A DNA stretch of 64,000 bases from Silvibacterium acidisoli (GCA_022870745.1 CP085323.1:3658001-3722000), one strand, 5' to 3'; positions 9,024 to 17,963 are shown, counted from the stretch's first letter. The notes: a model not told the origin generated them from the letters alone. Numbers and translations: made by a program.

Positions 9024-10064
9024 ATGCTTGCGACCATCCCCACGCCTCGCAATACCTCCGACTCGAATTTTCAATGGACGCCGCACGAACTCACAACCTC
9101 AGAGCCGCGCCGGATCGTCATCGTAACGCAAGGTGCTTCTGAGAGCGTTGAGCCACAGCTGATTCGTCACGTTTTCCAGGAGGCTGGACGCGTGCCGGAC
9201 GTGGAGCGATCGTATTCGATCGAACTCGTTTCACTCGACAGGCGCGCGGATCGGAACGACTTGTATCCATTGGACGCAATCGACCCTTCCGATGCGATCG
9301 ACACCATATTCATTACTGGTTCGTACGAGCCAGCTTTCTGCGAACTGGAGCGAGAGTGTCTTAGCTGGCTCAAGGATCACTGTATGCGAAGCCGTCGCAT
9401 TGTTGCGACCGCTGGCGGGATCCTGTACCTAGCCGCGATGGGGCTCCTCAATGGCCGGGCGGCTGTAAGTCATTGGAGTATGCACAGTCATATCGCAGGC
9501 GCGTCTTCAGAAGTCTCCGTTCGTTCGGACATCCTGTATACGCAGGACGGAAACATATACACATGCGCCGGGGCTCTGGCGAGCGTGGATTTGGTTTTGA
9601 GCCTGGTTGAGGAAGATCTGGGAAATGCAGTGAGCTCTCATGTAGCGCGCCATCTTCTCGTCCCATTTCAGCGGACAGCCATTTGCAGTCAGATCAGTTC
9701 GACACTCCAGGCACAAATCTCTGTCAAGCATCCTATCTCCGACCTGCTTGCATGGCTGCCAGATCAGCTTGCTTCAAATCTCTCTGTTGCGAAACTGGCT
9801 CGTCGCGTGGCGATGAGCCCTCGAAACTTTGCCCGTCGATTCCGTGAGCAAGTGAAAATGACTCCAGCGCACTACATTGAAGACCTGAGATTCGAGGCCG
9901 CGAAGAGAGAGCTCTTCCGTGAAGGCGAATCGATCAGCGAGGTAGCTGCACGCTGTGGCTTCAACAATGTTGAATCGCTTCGACGCCTCTTCCAGCGCCG
10001 TCTAGGCATGACGCCAAAGGCCTTTCGCGACCGCATGATTGGGTGTCCATCCTCGATGCAGTAG
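9024..10064 (+). CDS. GlxA-like transcriptional regulator (DJ-1/PfpI domain + AraC HTH)
   Basis: Residues 25-190 form a DJ-1/PfpI (class I amidotransferase-like) domain, residues about 245-335 an AraC-type double helix-turn-helix: LSVAKLARRVAMSPRNFARR is the first helix-turn-helix and SISEVAARCGFNNVESLRR the second, followed by GMTPKAFR. In the amidotransferase-like domain the nucleophile elbow is ATAGGILYLAAMGLLNGR, so the Cys usual in the family (CTGA) is replaced by Ala and the domain should only sense a ligand. The ATG at 9024 follows AAGGAG at some distance; the frame is open upstream to 8877 inside the kinase gene, which is not favoured. It lies between the two-component operon and the second FAD oxidase, which it may control. 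Confidence 0.85.
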   Translation: MLATIPTPRNTSDSNFQWTPHELTTSEPRRIVIVTQGASESVEPQLIRHVFQEAGRVPDVERSYSIELVSLDRRADRNDLYPLDAIDPSDAIDTIFITGSYEPAFCELERECLSWLKDHCMRSRRIVATAGGILYLAAMGLLNGRAAVSHWSMHSHIAGASSEVSVRSDILYTQDGNIYTCAGALASVDLVLSLVEEDLGNAVSSHVARHLLVPFQRTAICSQISSTLQAQISVKHPISDLLAWLPDQLASNLSVAKLARRVAMSPRNFARRFREQVKMTPAHYIEDLRFEAAKRELFREGESISEVAARCGFNNVESLRRLFQRRLGMTPKAFRDRMIGCPSSMQ

Positions 10065-10148
10065 TGACCCTGGCGAAACGCGTGTGCTGCTCTGGGCAGG
10101 GAGCTGCGCCCACATTGAGGCCGAAGGCATGTGGCGTGAAACAACAGC

Positions 10149-11510
10149 TCAAATTTTCGAACTGGATTCTGGCAGTGAAATCGCATTGAATAGTCGATTC
10201 GGATCGTAGCGTTGCTTCAGGCTCAGTAGCCGGCCGGCGTTCTCGCCGTAAGCTTGTGCTGCCTGGTCAGGGCGATCTGTTCCGAAATAATTAGGGTATG
10301 AGCTGGTAAGCGCAAAAGGCTTCAACGCTGCCTCGACTCCGTCCGCCCATGCGCGATGAGGAGCCTCTTCGCCAGGTTGCCATGCAGTATAGATTCCAAC
10401 CATGAAGTGTCGCGTCCGAATTCCGAAAGCAGTCGAACGGAGAGGGATTCTTTCACCGGCTCCGTAGAACGGATGTGAGGCGATCCAGCTCAGCGGTGAG
10501 CTGCGATGTTCCATGGCTCGGCGAATAACTTGAATTGAGGCGGGCGTTAACTCCGGCAAAGTGACAGTACGGACAATCCAGTGAATCCCTGTCATTGTTC
10601 TCCGCTCAGCCTCCTTCAATACTTCGGCAAGAGTTTTTCTGCTCACCTGCACGGTCGTGGGCGCGCCGAGACTTTTTACTCGTTCAATCATCCGTTCATC
10701 CTGGGCCTGATCACCGCACCATGCAAGGTGGAAGACGATGCTCAGCTTACCGTCCGGTGCAGCGAAGAATGTCGGCATCACAGTCAGGCCGTCAGGCAAC
10801 GTAGCAATCATTGCGCTGTACGCCTTGAAGACTTCCCCTGCCTGCTCCCAGGGAAAGGCGATGATTCCATCCGCGATATTTGCTACTGGATGCAACTTGA
10901 GGCGAAGCTGAGTGACAACACCGAAGTTTCCGCCACCACCTCGAATTGCCCAGAAGAGATCCGGTTCCTGTGTTTCATCGGTCTGGATTACTCGCCCATC
11001 GGCGAGAACAACCTCCGCGCCAACGATATTGTCCAACGCCATACCGAATTTGGCGGTCAGGTGTCCGTAGCCGCCGCCCAAAGCGAGTCCGGCTACACCA
11101 ACGCTTCCTATAATCCCCGTTACAGCAGTCAGACCCTGCGCGCTTGCTGCCTCTGCAAGGTCAGTGGAGATGGTGCCGCCGCCGATGGTGGCCACGTGCC
11201 CATCGATCGCCACACCCCTCATTCGCGTGAGATCGGCCACCACCTGCCCATTGACGGAGCGTCCTGCCCAATCATGTCCTCCGCCTCGAACAGAAAAAGA
11301 TAATTTGCAGCTTGCAGCTGCCAGGACAGCGGCCTGCACGTCGCTGGTGTTTTCACATAGAACGACGATCTGCGGATACAGCTGCACTGCGGCATTCCAT
11401 ATATTCCGTGTTTTTTCGTAATCAGTGCCTGACGAAACCACCTTAGAGGTTCCCAGTCGAGTGGTGAGTATTCGAAATGCTTTCTCGATTGTGCCAAACT
11501 CTTCCTGCAT
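10149..11510 (-). CDS. Berberine-bridge-type FAD-linked oxidoreductase (second copy)
   Basis: A 453-residue paralogue of the enzyme at 3813-5243. The FAD domain contains SVRGGGHDWAG with His79, VATIGGG, and SVGVAGLALGGGYGHLTAKFG. As in the first copy the bicovalent Cys is missing (TGIIGSVG), so one covalent bond to FAD is expected. The C-terminal BBE segment ends RYDPNRLFNAI. The ATG at 11510 is chosen because AAGAAGGG lies nine bases upstream; the frame remains open to 11663 but the extra 51 residues are not family-like. It converges with the AraC-type regulator and diverges from the hydrolase at 11916. The substrate is unknown. Confidence 0.85.
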   Translation of the reverse strand: MQEEFGTIEKAFRILTTRLGTSKVVSSGTDYEKTRNIWNAAVQLYPQIVVLCENTSDVQAAVLAAASCKLSFSVRGGGHDWAGRSVNGQVVADLTRMRGVAIDGHVATIGGGTISTDLAEAASAQGLTAVTGIIGSVGVAGLALGGGYGHLTAKFGMALDNIVGAEVVLADGRVIQTDETQEPDLFWAIRGGGGNFGVVTQLRLKLHPVANIADGIIAFPWEQAGEVFKAYSAMIATLPDGLTVMPTFFAAPDGKLSIVFHLAWCGDQAQDERMIERVKSLGAPTTVQVSRKTLAEVLKEAERRTMTGIHWIVRTVTLPELTPASIQVIRRAMEHRSSPLSWIASHPFYGAGERIPLRSTAFGIRTRHFMVGIYTAWQPGEEAPHRAWADGVEAALKPFALTSSYPNYFGTDRPDQAAQAYGENAGRLLSLKQRYDPNRLFNAISLPESSSKI

Positions 11511-11915
11511 GATCGAGTGTCCCTTCTTGGCTTCAAAGTTTATGGAGGCGCTTGCAGAGATGCCGCGGGGCATCGTCTTACCGCTGTACTTACCCACGAT
11601 ATTTCGACGTTGCAAGCTGCCTGCGGGTACAGGTTGTAAGCTGCCAAAGCTCAGACGATTCACGCCTCATTGATGCCGCAATGTGCTTGCGGCAATCCAA
11701 TAGCACCGCCCTCATTGGGTGAGATCACAGCCTCTGCGATGGTTCGAAGGAAAGCTTGGGACACAGGCCATAGCCTTTTGGGCAAGCAGTCGCAAAGGTT
11801 ATGGCAGGATACGCAGCAGATTTGTCTTCTCCGGTGGGGTCTCTGAGAAACGATCAGGCGTCTCACAAAATGTGGTCTGCCTTCGAAATGGACCGCCGCC
11901 CAGTGAATAGATCTG
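11511..11915. other. Divergent intergenic region
   Basis: About 400 bp between the FAD oxidase (leftward) and an alpha/beta hydrolase (rightward). It must hold the promoters of both genes. A short minus-strand frame (11660-11866) has no recognisable content. I see no clear -35/-10 pair or long palindrome. Confidence 0.4.
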
Positions 11916-12692
11916 ATGAAACATATCTTTCTGAATGGACATCGTTTTGCTTACGACCTGCAGGGAACCGGACCGATCACTGTGATTCTTGAAACTGGCC
12001 TCGGTGCTGAGGCCGGCGAGTGGCAAGTCGTCGCTGATAAGATCAACAGCCGCGCCACCGTGTTTCTGTATGACAGGGCTGGCCGTGGAGAGAGCGATCC
12101 ACCGTCAACTGCGCGCGACGCTGTGCAGCTGCATCGGGACCTCAATATGCTGCTCGCGGAAGCAGCGGTACATCCCCCATTTCTCCTGGTCGGGCATTCA
12201 TTCGGCGGCGTACTCACACGGGTGTTCGCCCGGCGAAGGCGAAATGATGTTCGCGGCCTGGTTCTTGTAGAATCCATGCATCCCAGACAATTTGAGGAGA
12301 TAGGCCCTGCGATTCCAGAGTTATCGGCTCAAGAACTTCCAGCGCTCACACAGATGCGTGAGTTTTGGCGGCACGGTTGGGTGAAGGCCGAATCCTCACC
12401 TGAACTTATCGATCTTCCTCGGTCCTTGCAGCAGGATGAAGCATTGCAGAATCTCGGTGTTTTGCCGCTGCATGTCATCACAGCTGCATCTTTCCGGAAG
12501 CTGCCATTCTTGCCTGATCTCGATGCAGGGCAGCGGCTGCAAAGCATCTGGGATAGTCTCCAAAATGATTTTGTGGCATTGTCCCCGAAAACAAACCACA
12601 CACGCCTCGATGACAGCGGCCATTTTGTGCAAAGAGACGCACCGATGGCGATCGTCGAGGCCATCATGCCTATGCTTTTGGCTCCCGACTGA
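11916..12692 (+). CDS. Alpha/beta hydrolase, serine type
   Basis: A 258-residue cytoplasmic alpha/beta hydrolase. Features in order: TVILETGLGAE (oxyanion region), YDRAGRGES (typical strand-4 motif), nucleophile Ser95 in LVGHSFGGVL, and the catalytic His in DDSGHFVQ near the C-terminus. The cap between about residues 125 and 190 is rich in Leu, Glu and Trp. Motif order fits carboxylesterase or proline-iminopeptidase-like hydrolases, and the reaction cannot be fixed further. It is divergent from the FAD oxidase at 10149, mirroring the hydrolase-oxidase pairing at 3042-5243. Confidence 0.8.
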   Translation: MKHIFLNGHRFAYDLQGTGPITVILETGLGAEAGEWQVVADKINSRATVFLYDRAGRGESDPPSTARDAVQLHRDLNMLLAEAAVHPPFLLVGHSFGGVLTRVFARRRRNDVRGLVLVESMHPRQFEEIGPAIPELSAQELPALTQMREFWRHGWVKAESSPELIDLPRSLQQDEALQNLGVLPLHVITAASFRKLPFLPDLDAGQRLQSIWDSLQNDFVALSPKTNHTRLDDSGHFVQRDAPMAIVEAIMPMLLAPD

Positions 12693-12773
12693 CGTCGACG
12701 CAGGGCAACGGCACGAGGCAGTAAGGCAGCAATACCACTCTAATAGTATTTTTCGGCCAGGAAGTACGAATCT

Positions 12774-14132
12774 ATGGATCTAGCAACCGGCACCTCGACC
12801 TACCAATCTCGCTCAGAGCAACAAGCAGACTGGTCGTTCGGCTCACGTGCCTTATTCCGTCTGGTGGCGGCCTTCACGCTTCTTGCCCTCACCCTGAACT
12901 ACTCGCCGTGGAGTGTGATTCCGGTAGTCGGAAGGTATATGAGTGATGCCGTCGCAAAACCGCTGCAAGCGATCGCAGGCTGGCTCATCTCACATGTGTT
13001 TCACGTTGCCGGCATTGCTGCGACACAGCATTCTACAGATTCGCGCGACACCGCTTTTGACTGGGTCTCGATGCTGACGGTGCTCGTCCTGTCGGCGGTC
13101 GTTGCAATCGTGTGGAGCGTACTCGATCGAAAGAAGCGTAGCCTCAGCACGCAGGCTACCTGGCTGCGACACATTACCCGTCTCATGCTCATCTTCGTGA
13201 TGGTGCGCTACGGTATCTTCAAGATCTTCCCGATGCAGATGAGCCGTCCGTCATTGGGAGTGCTCAATGAACCGGTTGGCCAAAGTTCGCCGATGTCTCT
13301 GCTCTGGACACTTATCGGCTTGAGTCCGGCGTATCAAATACTCAGTGGGGTGTTTGAAGCGCTTTGTGCCGTCCTCTTGTGTTTTGAAAAGACGGCTCTG
13401 CCTGGCACTCTGCTCGGCATCGTCGTAATGAGCAACGTCGTGCTGTTCAACTTTTGTTTTGACGTGCCTGTGAAGTTGGGTGCATTGCTCATTCTTTTCG
13501 GATTCATCGTGCTGCTCTGGCAGGATGTCCCTACGTTGTACAGCTTTTTCAGCAGGCGTGGCATACGTCTCCACACTCGTTGGCGGCCTGTTTTTAAGAC
13601 GGCTCGCTTGAAGAGACTCGCCTACGGGGTCGAGCTCTTCTACGTAATGTGTGTCATCTACGTGTTGGTTCCACCAGCTTACACAAGTGAAAGGCGAGAG
13701 GCGGCGCATCTGAGATCCCCGTCGTCCCTGGCAGGCCAGTGGCATGTCGAGTCGGCCACAAAGCGCGAAGGAAGTGAAACCGTCGATGCGCCGGTTCTCA
13801 CGGCCGAGCTCCTTCCCTTGACTGATCTTTATCTCGAACCGGATGGCCGTGCGATGGCGCGTTCAAGCGATGGACGACTGTGGCGAAGTACGGCCGACAT
13901 AGACGAGGCAGGCTCCAGCTTGTCTCTCTACTCGTATTATTTCGATGGCGAACGCTTTCAGGCGACTTATCACTATTCCTACAAAGATAGTCAGCATCTC
14001 CTGCTGGTTCCCGTCGGAAAAGACTCCGCCTCCGAGAGCACGCTTATCCTTGAGCGCGTGGCGTTGCCTGAAAGCTATCCACTTCTGCATCCTCATTTTC
14101 ACTGGGTGGAGGAGTGGGCTCTTGAGCGATAG
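12774..14132 (+). CDS. DoxX-like multi-pass membrane protein with C-terminal soluble part
   Basis: A 452-residue protein with hydrophobic segments near residues 28-48, 65-82, 96-115, 133-150, 175-200, 207-225, 232-250 and 285-300, so seven or eight membrane helices. The helix RYGIFKIFPMQM and the later GVFEALCAVLLCFE block resemble DoxX/DoxD-type proteins. About 150 residues follow the last helix and lack a recognised domain; they contain ADIDEAGSSLSLYSYYFDGERFQATYHY and look like a beta-rich periplasmic or cytoplasmic domain. AGGAAG precedes the ATG by about ten bases. The role is unknown; DoxX-like proteins have been linked to redox and quinone functions. Confidence 0.65.
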   Translation: MDLATGTSTYQSRSEQQADWSFGSRALFRLVAAFTLLALTLNYSPWSVIPVVGRYMSDAVAKPLQAIAGWLISHVFHVAGIAATQHSTDSRDTAFDWVSMLTVLVLSAVVAIVWSVLDRKKRSLSTQATWLRHITRLMLIFVMVRYGIFKIFPMQMSRPSLGVLNEPVGQSSPMSLLWTLIGLSPAYQILSGVFEALCAVLLCFEKTALPGTLLGIVVMSNVVLFNFCFDVPVKLGALLILFGFIVLLWQDVPTLYSFFSRRGIRLHTRWRPVFKTARLKRLAYGVELFYVMCVIYVLVPPAYTSERREAAHLRSPSSLAGQWHVESATKREGSETVDAPVLTAELLPLTDLYLEPDGRAMARSSDGRLWRSTADIDEAGSSLSLYSYYFDGERFQATYHYSYKDSQHLLLVPVGKDSASESTLILERVALPESYPLLHPHFHWVEEWALER

Positions 14133-14351
14133 ACGAGTTTCCAACCAGGTGGTCCTGGTGCGCCGTGATTGTTCCGAATGCATGGCAAGCATTATCTTGA
14201 GGACGATTTTCCCAATCGACAAGGAGATCTGGCAGCAATTACATGCCTTATGTCTCTTATTGCAACTCTGCGTAAGTGATCGGCTTGCGTCTAACACAAT
14301 TAACACGGGAGCTTGTGTGGTTTGTACAGCGACTCTCAGAGAGATTTCCTG

Positions 14352-15068
14352 ATGAATGAGAACAAGAACGTATTTGTGCTCGTACATGGTGGCTGGCACG
14401 GCGGGTGGTGCTGGAGGCGTGTGGCAGATCAACTACGAATGAAAGGCCACGATGTGTTTACGCCTACGCTCACCGGCTCAGGCGAACGAGCTCATCTCAT
14501 GAGCTCAGGCATCACGATGCAAACGGGAATTGAAGATGTCGTAGGCGTGCTTGAGGCTGAAGAGTTGGAGCATGTCACCCTTGTCGGACACAGCGCTGGT
14601 GCTGCTGTTGTTGCAGGCGTAGCAGATCGGATCCCCGAGCGGATCGCATCGCTGATCTGGCTGGATGGGCTCATTCTCAAAGATGGAGAGAGTCTACGAA
14701 CGTACTTCACCGAAACACAGGAAGCAATTTTTCAGGCGGGGCTCGAAGCAGGAGGCATCCCGTTCCCGGCGCCTCCACCCCAGGGATTTGGCGTACCGAC
14801 GGGTGCTGACGCGGACTGGCTGGAGAGACGCTTGACACCGCAGCCCTTCGGAACTGCCTCGAGCGCATTGCAGATCAGGTCTCCTTTAGGGAACGGCTTA
14901 CCCTGCACCTACATCGCGTGCGTGAATCCGCCTCACCCTTTCGTCGCTGCATCTCACAGCTTCGCACAGGCTCAGAGTCATTGGCGCTGGCGTGAGATAA
15001 GCGCTTGTCATGATGCCATGATCACCGACCCGGTCATGGTGGCGGACGCGCTGCATCAGCTGGCGTAA
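14352..15068 (+). CDS. Alpha/beta hydrolase, salicylate-esterase/EstC-like
   Basis: A compact 238-residue hydrolase. FVLVHGGWHGGWCWRRVADQ, TPTLTGSGERAHL and Ser81 in LVGHSAGAAVVAG are the hallmark segments of the plant-methylesterase/EstC-like branch; the final His is in ISACHDAMITDP. No signal peptide is present. The ATG at 14352 opens MNENKN and sits after AGAGAG; an upstream in-frame ATG at 14313 adds 13 unrelated residues. Such enzymes cleave small esters or act as hydroxynitrile-lyase-like enzymes. It is separated from the DoxX-like gene by about 220 bp. Confidence 0.8.
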   Translation: MNENKNVFVLVHGGWHGGWCWRRVADQLRMKGHDVFTPTLTGSGERAHLMSSGITMQTGIEDVVGVLEAEELEHVTLVGHSAGAAVVAGVADRIPERIASLIWLDGLILKDGESLRTYFTETQEAIFQAGLEAGGIPFPAPPPQGFGVPTGADADWLERRLTPQPFGTASSALQIRSPLGNGLPCTYIACVNPPHPFVAASHSFAQAQSHWRWREISACHDAMITDPVMVADALHQLA

Positions 15069-15093
15069 CTGTTACGTATTCCATTCAACTGGG

Positions 15094-16452
15094 TTGTTGA
15101 GTAGCCAGAACGAGGACATTTTCTTGCAAGTTAACTACCGTCATCCGCATAACAGGTTCGGCCTTACGAATATCGCGAGGCTCATCGTCTCTTGTGCTTC
15201 ATTGTGTACATTCATGCTCGCAGTCTCCGGCTGCGGAGGTTCGTCGATGTCGTCATCCGGTACGGGGGGAACTACACCGACGGCTCCCGCCATCCCCGCA
15301 GGGATCCACCCCTTGACGCAGGTGGACGCTACAGCCAATACGGGTTACTTTGAAGACCCCCTGCCCATCCATCTCGCACAGACAGCGGGCTCATACATTC
15401 CTTCGATTGCGGGGACAACGCATCAGGTCTTGACCTGCACGACCCTAGCTTCCGGATGCTACAGCTCGAGCGCAATCACGATTACGACCGGCGCAGCGCT
15501 GATGGCACAACTTCCAGCGAATACCAAGCTCAATGGCTATCAGAACAACAACATCTATCAGGACAACGCTGGCAACTGGCAAATGGCGACGACAGTCACC
15601 GTGAACAATCCTGCGGCCAATCCTAATGGCCTGCCCTGGAATGTGATCCTTCATGCAAGCCCGGTCAGCGGTAGCGCCACGAGTTCTGCGGGAGTTCCTC
15701 TTGCCTGGTCTTCTGACGCGCTGCTCATCGGCTCGTTCACAAACCAGGAAAATGCGAATTACGACGGTAAGTACCTTGAAGATAGTGGGAAGCTCTACCT
15801 GATCTACAGCAGGCGGCTGCAGGACTCGCCCTCTGCGCAGGACGGCATCGTTGCGCAGCTCATGACGTCGGCGCAACAGGTGGACAGCAGTTCTCCCACA
15901 ACGCTGCTGGCGCCGGAGAATAATTCAGATGGCGGATATAAGTCGGAGCTCTTCGACTGTGCGAGCGCTTCGAATCAGTTCAAGCTGATCGAGACCGGCA
16001 ACATCACCGTTGTGAACGGTAAATATGCGATGGCTTATTCGACAGGCTCCTTCGAAACTCCATGCTACAAAGTCGGAATTGCATGGTCGGACACATTGAC
16101 CGGACAATACAAAAAGATTCTGCAGGCGGATACTTCAAATGTCTGGCAGAACCCTTCACCAGAGCCTGAGGTGTTATACCTGATCCAGGCCCAGCAGTCC
16201 GCCTGGCCAAACTATGTGAACTCGAGCGTGCAGGGGCCGGGAGTTCCTTCCCTTGTGCAATACCCGGCAGGCACGTGGTATCTCTACTTCGCGGGCTATG
16301 ATCCTTCCGTTCCGCTCGACTCCGGCATGTTCAACCCCAAGCTTCGTCAGCCCTACTTCATGAGATTGAATGTCGCGATTCCCGCAAACGCGACCGTTGC
16401 GGGAACATCGAACTCCGATCTTGCAGGATGGATCTCCGCAGCTACGCAATAA
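15094..16452 (+). CDS. Predicted lipoprotein with five-bladed propeller (GH43-like)
   Basis: The product is up to 452 residues. It starts at TTG 15094, and a start at TTG 15124 is also possible since neither has a strong ribosome site. The signal ends in a lipobox, LAVSGC, followed by a Ser/Gly/Thr-rich linker, typical of exported lipoproteins of this group. The body shows WSSDALLIGSF, YLEDSGKLYLIYSRR, NGKYAMAYSTGSFETP, YKVGIAWSDTLTGQYKK and GTWYLYFAGYDPS, the strand pattern of GH43/GH32/GH68-type five-bladed propellers, where such 'Y.iyS...' segments line the active site. Catalytic Asp/Glu residues cannot be assigned safely. It is probably a surface enzyme on an arabinan-, xylan- or similar glycan. 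Confidence 0.6.
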   Translation: MLSSQNEDIFLQVNYRHPHNRFGLTNIARLIVSCASLCTFMLAVSGCGGSSMSSSGTGGTTPTAPAIPAGIHPLTQVDATANTGYFEDPLPIHLAQTAGSYIPSIAGTTHQVLTCTTLASGCYSSSAITITTGAALMAQLPANTKLNGYQNNNIYQDNAGNWQMATTVTVNNPAANPNGLPWNVILHASPVSGSATSSAGVPLAWSSDALLIGSFTNQENANYDGKYLEDSGKLYLIYSRRLQDSPSAQDGIVAQLMTSAQQVDSSSPTTLLAPENNSDGGYKSELFDCASASNQFKLIETGNITVVNGKYAMAYSTGSFETPCYKVGIAWSDTLTGQYKKILQADTSNVWQNPSPEPEVLYLIQAQQSAWPNYVNSSVQGPGVPSLVQYPAGTWYLYFAGYDPSVPLDSGMFNPKLRQPYFMRLNVAIPANATVAGTSNSDLAGWISAATQ

Positions 16453-16526
16453 TTCATCGGATCGCGATGCAGCGGCGGCAGGTAATCGTGCCGCTCCGAT
16501 AAGCTGGAGCGGTATCTCTCTGGGCG

Positions 16527-17435
16527 ATGGAGGCGGCATTGGATTCACGGATATGGTTTGGGAGACGAGCGGCGACGTGTGCCAGGCAAGTCGCTCGTTT
16601 GAGTTACCTGGGCAGCCTGACTCTGCTCGTTGCGGGCTTCGGACTGAGTGCGCAAACCAGCGCGCCGGGTCCGGAGTTTCCTCCCTCAATGAAGCATCCA
16701 CTTATTCCCAGCCACGGCAGCAATTTGCTCGGAGTGTTTTATCTTGCTGCCGGCGCTGGTCCGCATCCGACCGCTGTGCTTTTTCACGGTTTCCCGGGAT
16801 ATGAACAGAATCTCGACCTGGCGCAGGAGCTGCGACGTGCAGGCTGGAATGTACTTGCTGTGCATTATCGCGGCTCATGGGGAGTTGCAGGGAAGTTCAG
16901 CTTCCTGGGTTCCGCGGAAGATGCGGATGCGGAAGTGAATTTCGTCCTCGACCCTAGGAACACTGCGGAGTATCGCATTGATCCTGATCGGATCGTGGTC
17001 ATTGGCCACAGTATGGGTGGCTTCATGGCTGCGTCCGCAGCCGCGCATAATCCTCGGGTAAAAGCTGCTGTTCTTCTGTCGGCGTGGAACATCGGTGCGG
17101 CGAGACCCAACGAGGCCGATGAAGCGAAGGCTCTTGCGAGCGGCGAAAACCTCGCTCCCATCTCCGGCACCGACGGCACAACGCTCGCCCATGAAGAGTT
17201 CACGCATCGTGCAGAATTGGATATGGTGAACCTCGCTCCTTCGATTGCTCCGAGGCCAGTATTAATCGTTACCGCTCATGACGGATCCGACCAGTTTGCA
17301 GTTCCATTTACCGAAGCTCTCCGCTCTGCCGGAGATACGCATATCAGTCACTCTCATTTCGAGACAGATCATTCCTATTCGGGTAAGCGCCTGGAACTTG
17401 CGAATGTCGTTCTCGATTTCCTGAAGACTGAGTGA
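16527..17435 (+). CDS. Secreted alpha/beta hydrolase (S9-peptidase/dienelactone-hydrolase-like)
   Basis: A 302-residue exported hydrolase. A hydrophobic signal runs from about residue 27 to 42 (YLGSLTLLVAGFGLSAQ). Then come VLFHGFPGYEQN, VHYRGSWGVAGKFSF (similar to the S9 'nyRGs.GyG' motif), nucleophile Ser162 in VIGHSMGGFMA, Asp in TAHDGSDQ and His in ETDHSYSGKR. The order and HYRGS block point to the acylaminoacyl-peptidase-like/dipeptidyl-peptidase catalytic domain without its propeller. It may be a periplasmic peptidase or esterase. It follows the lipoprotein gene by 74 bp on the same strand. Confidence 0.75.
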   Translation: MEAALDSRIWFGRRAATCARQVARLSYLGSLTLLVAGFGLSAQTSAPGPEFPPSMKHPLIPSHGSNLLGVFYLAAGAGPHPTAVLFHGFPGYEQNLDLAQELRRAGWNVLAVHYRGSWGVAGKFSFLGSAEDADAEVNFVLDPRNTAEYRIDPDRIVVIGHSMGGFMAASAAAHNPRVKAAVLLSAWNIGAARPNEADEAKALASGENLAPISGTDGTTLAHEEFTHRAELDMVNLAPSIAPRPVLIVTAHDGSDQFAVPFTEALRSAGDTHISHSHFETDHSYSGKRLELANVVLDFLKTE

Positions 17436-17617
17436 AGCGCAAAATCCGCGGTGTTGAGATCGTCAACGAAAGATATCTGACTCGCTTACACCCGGAAGCC
17501 TGACCGCGCAGATACAGACGAAAGACAATTCGTTATAAATACCCCAATTCGTCACACAACAGGGACACATGCGGGCACTCTCGCTGTGCCCTATAAGCTG
17601 CTCTTCTACAGTGATCG

Positions 17618-17649
17618 ATCCTAACTGGCGCATCTGCGCCAGTTAGGAT
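17618..17649. promoter_or_regulatory. 32-bp near-perfect palindrome, candidate operator
   Basis: Left arm ATCCTAACTGGCGCA (17618-17632), spacer TC, right arm TGCGCCAGTTAGGAT (17635-17649): 15 matching base pairs on each side. It lies 61 bp upstream of the promoter-like -35 box at 17711. The two-base spacer makes an RNA terminator less likely than a dimeric-protein binding site, though it could end transcription of the hydrolase gene upstream. Confidence 0.65.
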
Positions 17650-17710
17650 ATTGGACGTCGTGGCTATCCGGGGATTACTTAGTCTGACGGATCTTTCTTG
17701 CAAGATTTTC

Positions 17711-17739
17711 TTGACTGCCCGGATACCGGCGTCTAGTAT
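17711..17739 (+). promoter_or_regulatory. Sigma70-type promoter of the sulfatase gene
   Basis: -35 TTGACT (17711-17716), 17-bp spacer, -10 TAGTAT (17734-17739). Both hexamers differ from consensus at few positions and the spacing is ideal. Transcription would start near 17746, leaving a leader of roughly 218 bases before the ATG at 17964. Confidence 0.6.
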
Positions 17740-17963
17740 TCGCACGGTTGCAGGCCGCTTGTTGCCGGTGCCCGTTCCCGGCCCACCCCGTTCCGTTCTT
17801 AGTTGCCCCCACTGTCAGTAGAAGGCTCAGGCATGCTTTGCCTCGGCTAAGGGCCCAGGCCGTCATTCCAGATTCCGCTCTTACTCGCGTCCGCTTCGAG
17901 AGAAGACCGGTCTGTGTTGGGCCTGTGTATCGCATTTCGCGCAATGCACCACGGAGACATGAA

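Larger units (their letters stand above)
17436..17963. other. Long gene-free leader region upstream of the sulfatase
   Basis: More than 500 bp without a credible gene. It holds a 32-bp palindrome (17618-17649), a strong promoter-like pair (17711-17739) and then about 220 bp of predicted untranslated leader. I could not match the leader to a known riboswitch class. The short frames inside have no recognisable content. Confidence 0.5.

Noticed and set aside
17748-17963. Longer start for the sulfatase
   Set aside because: The frame is open, but the ATG at 17964 has a ribosome site and directly starts a twin-arginine signal.
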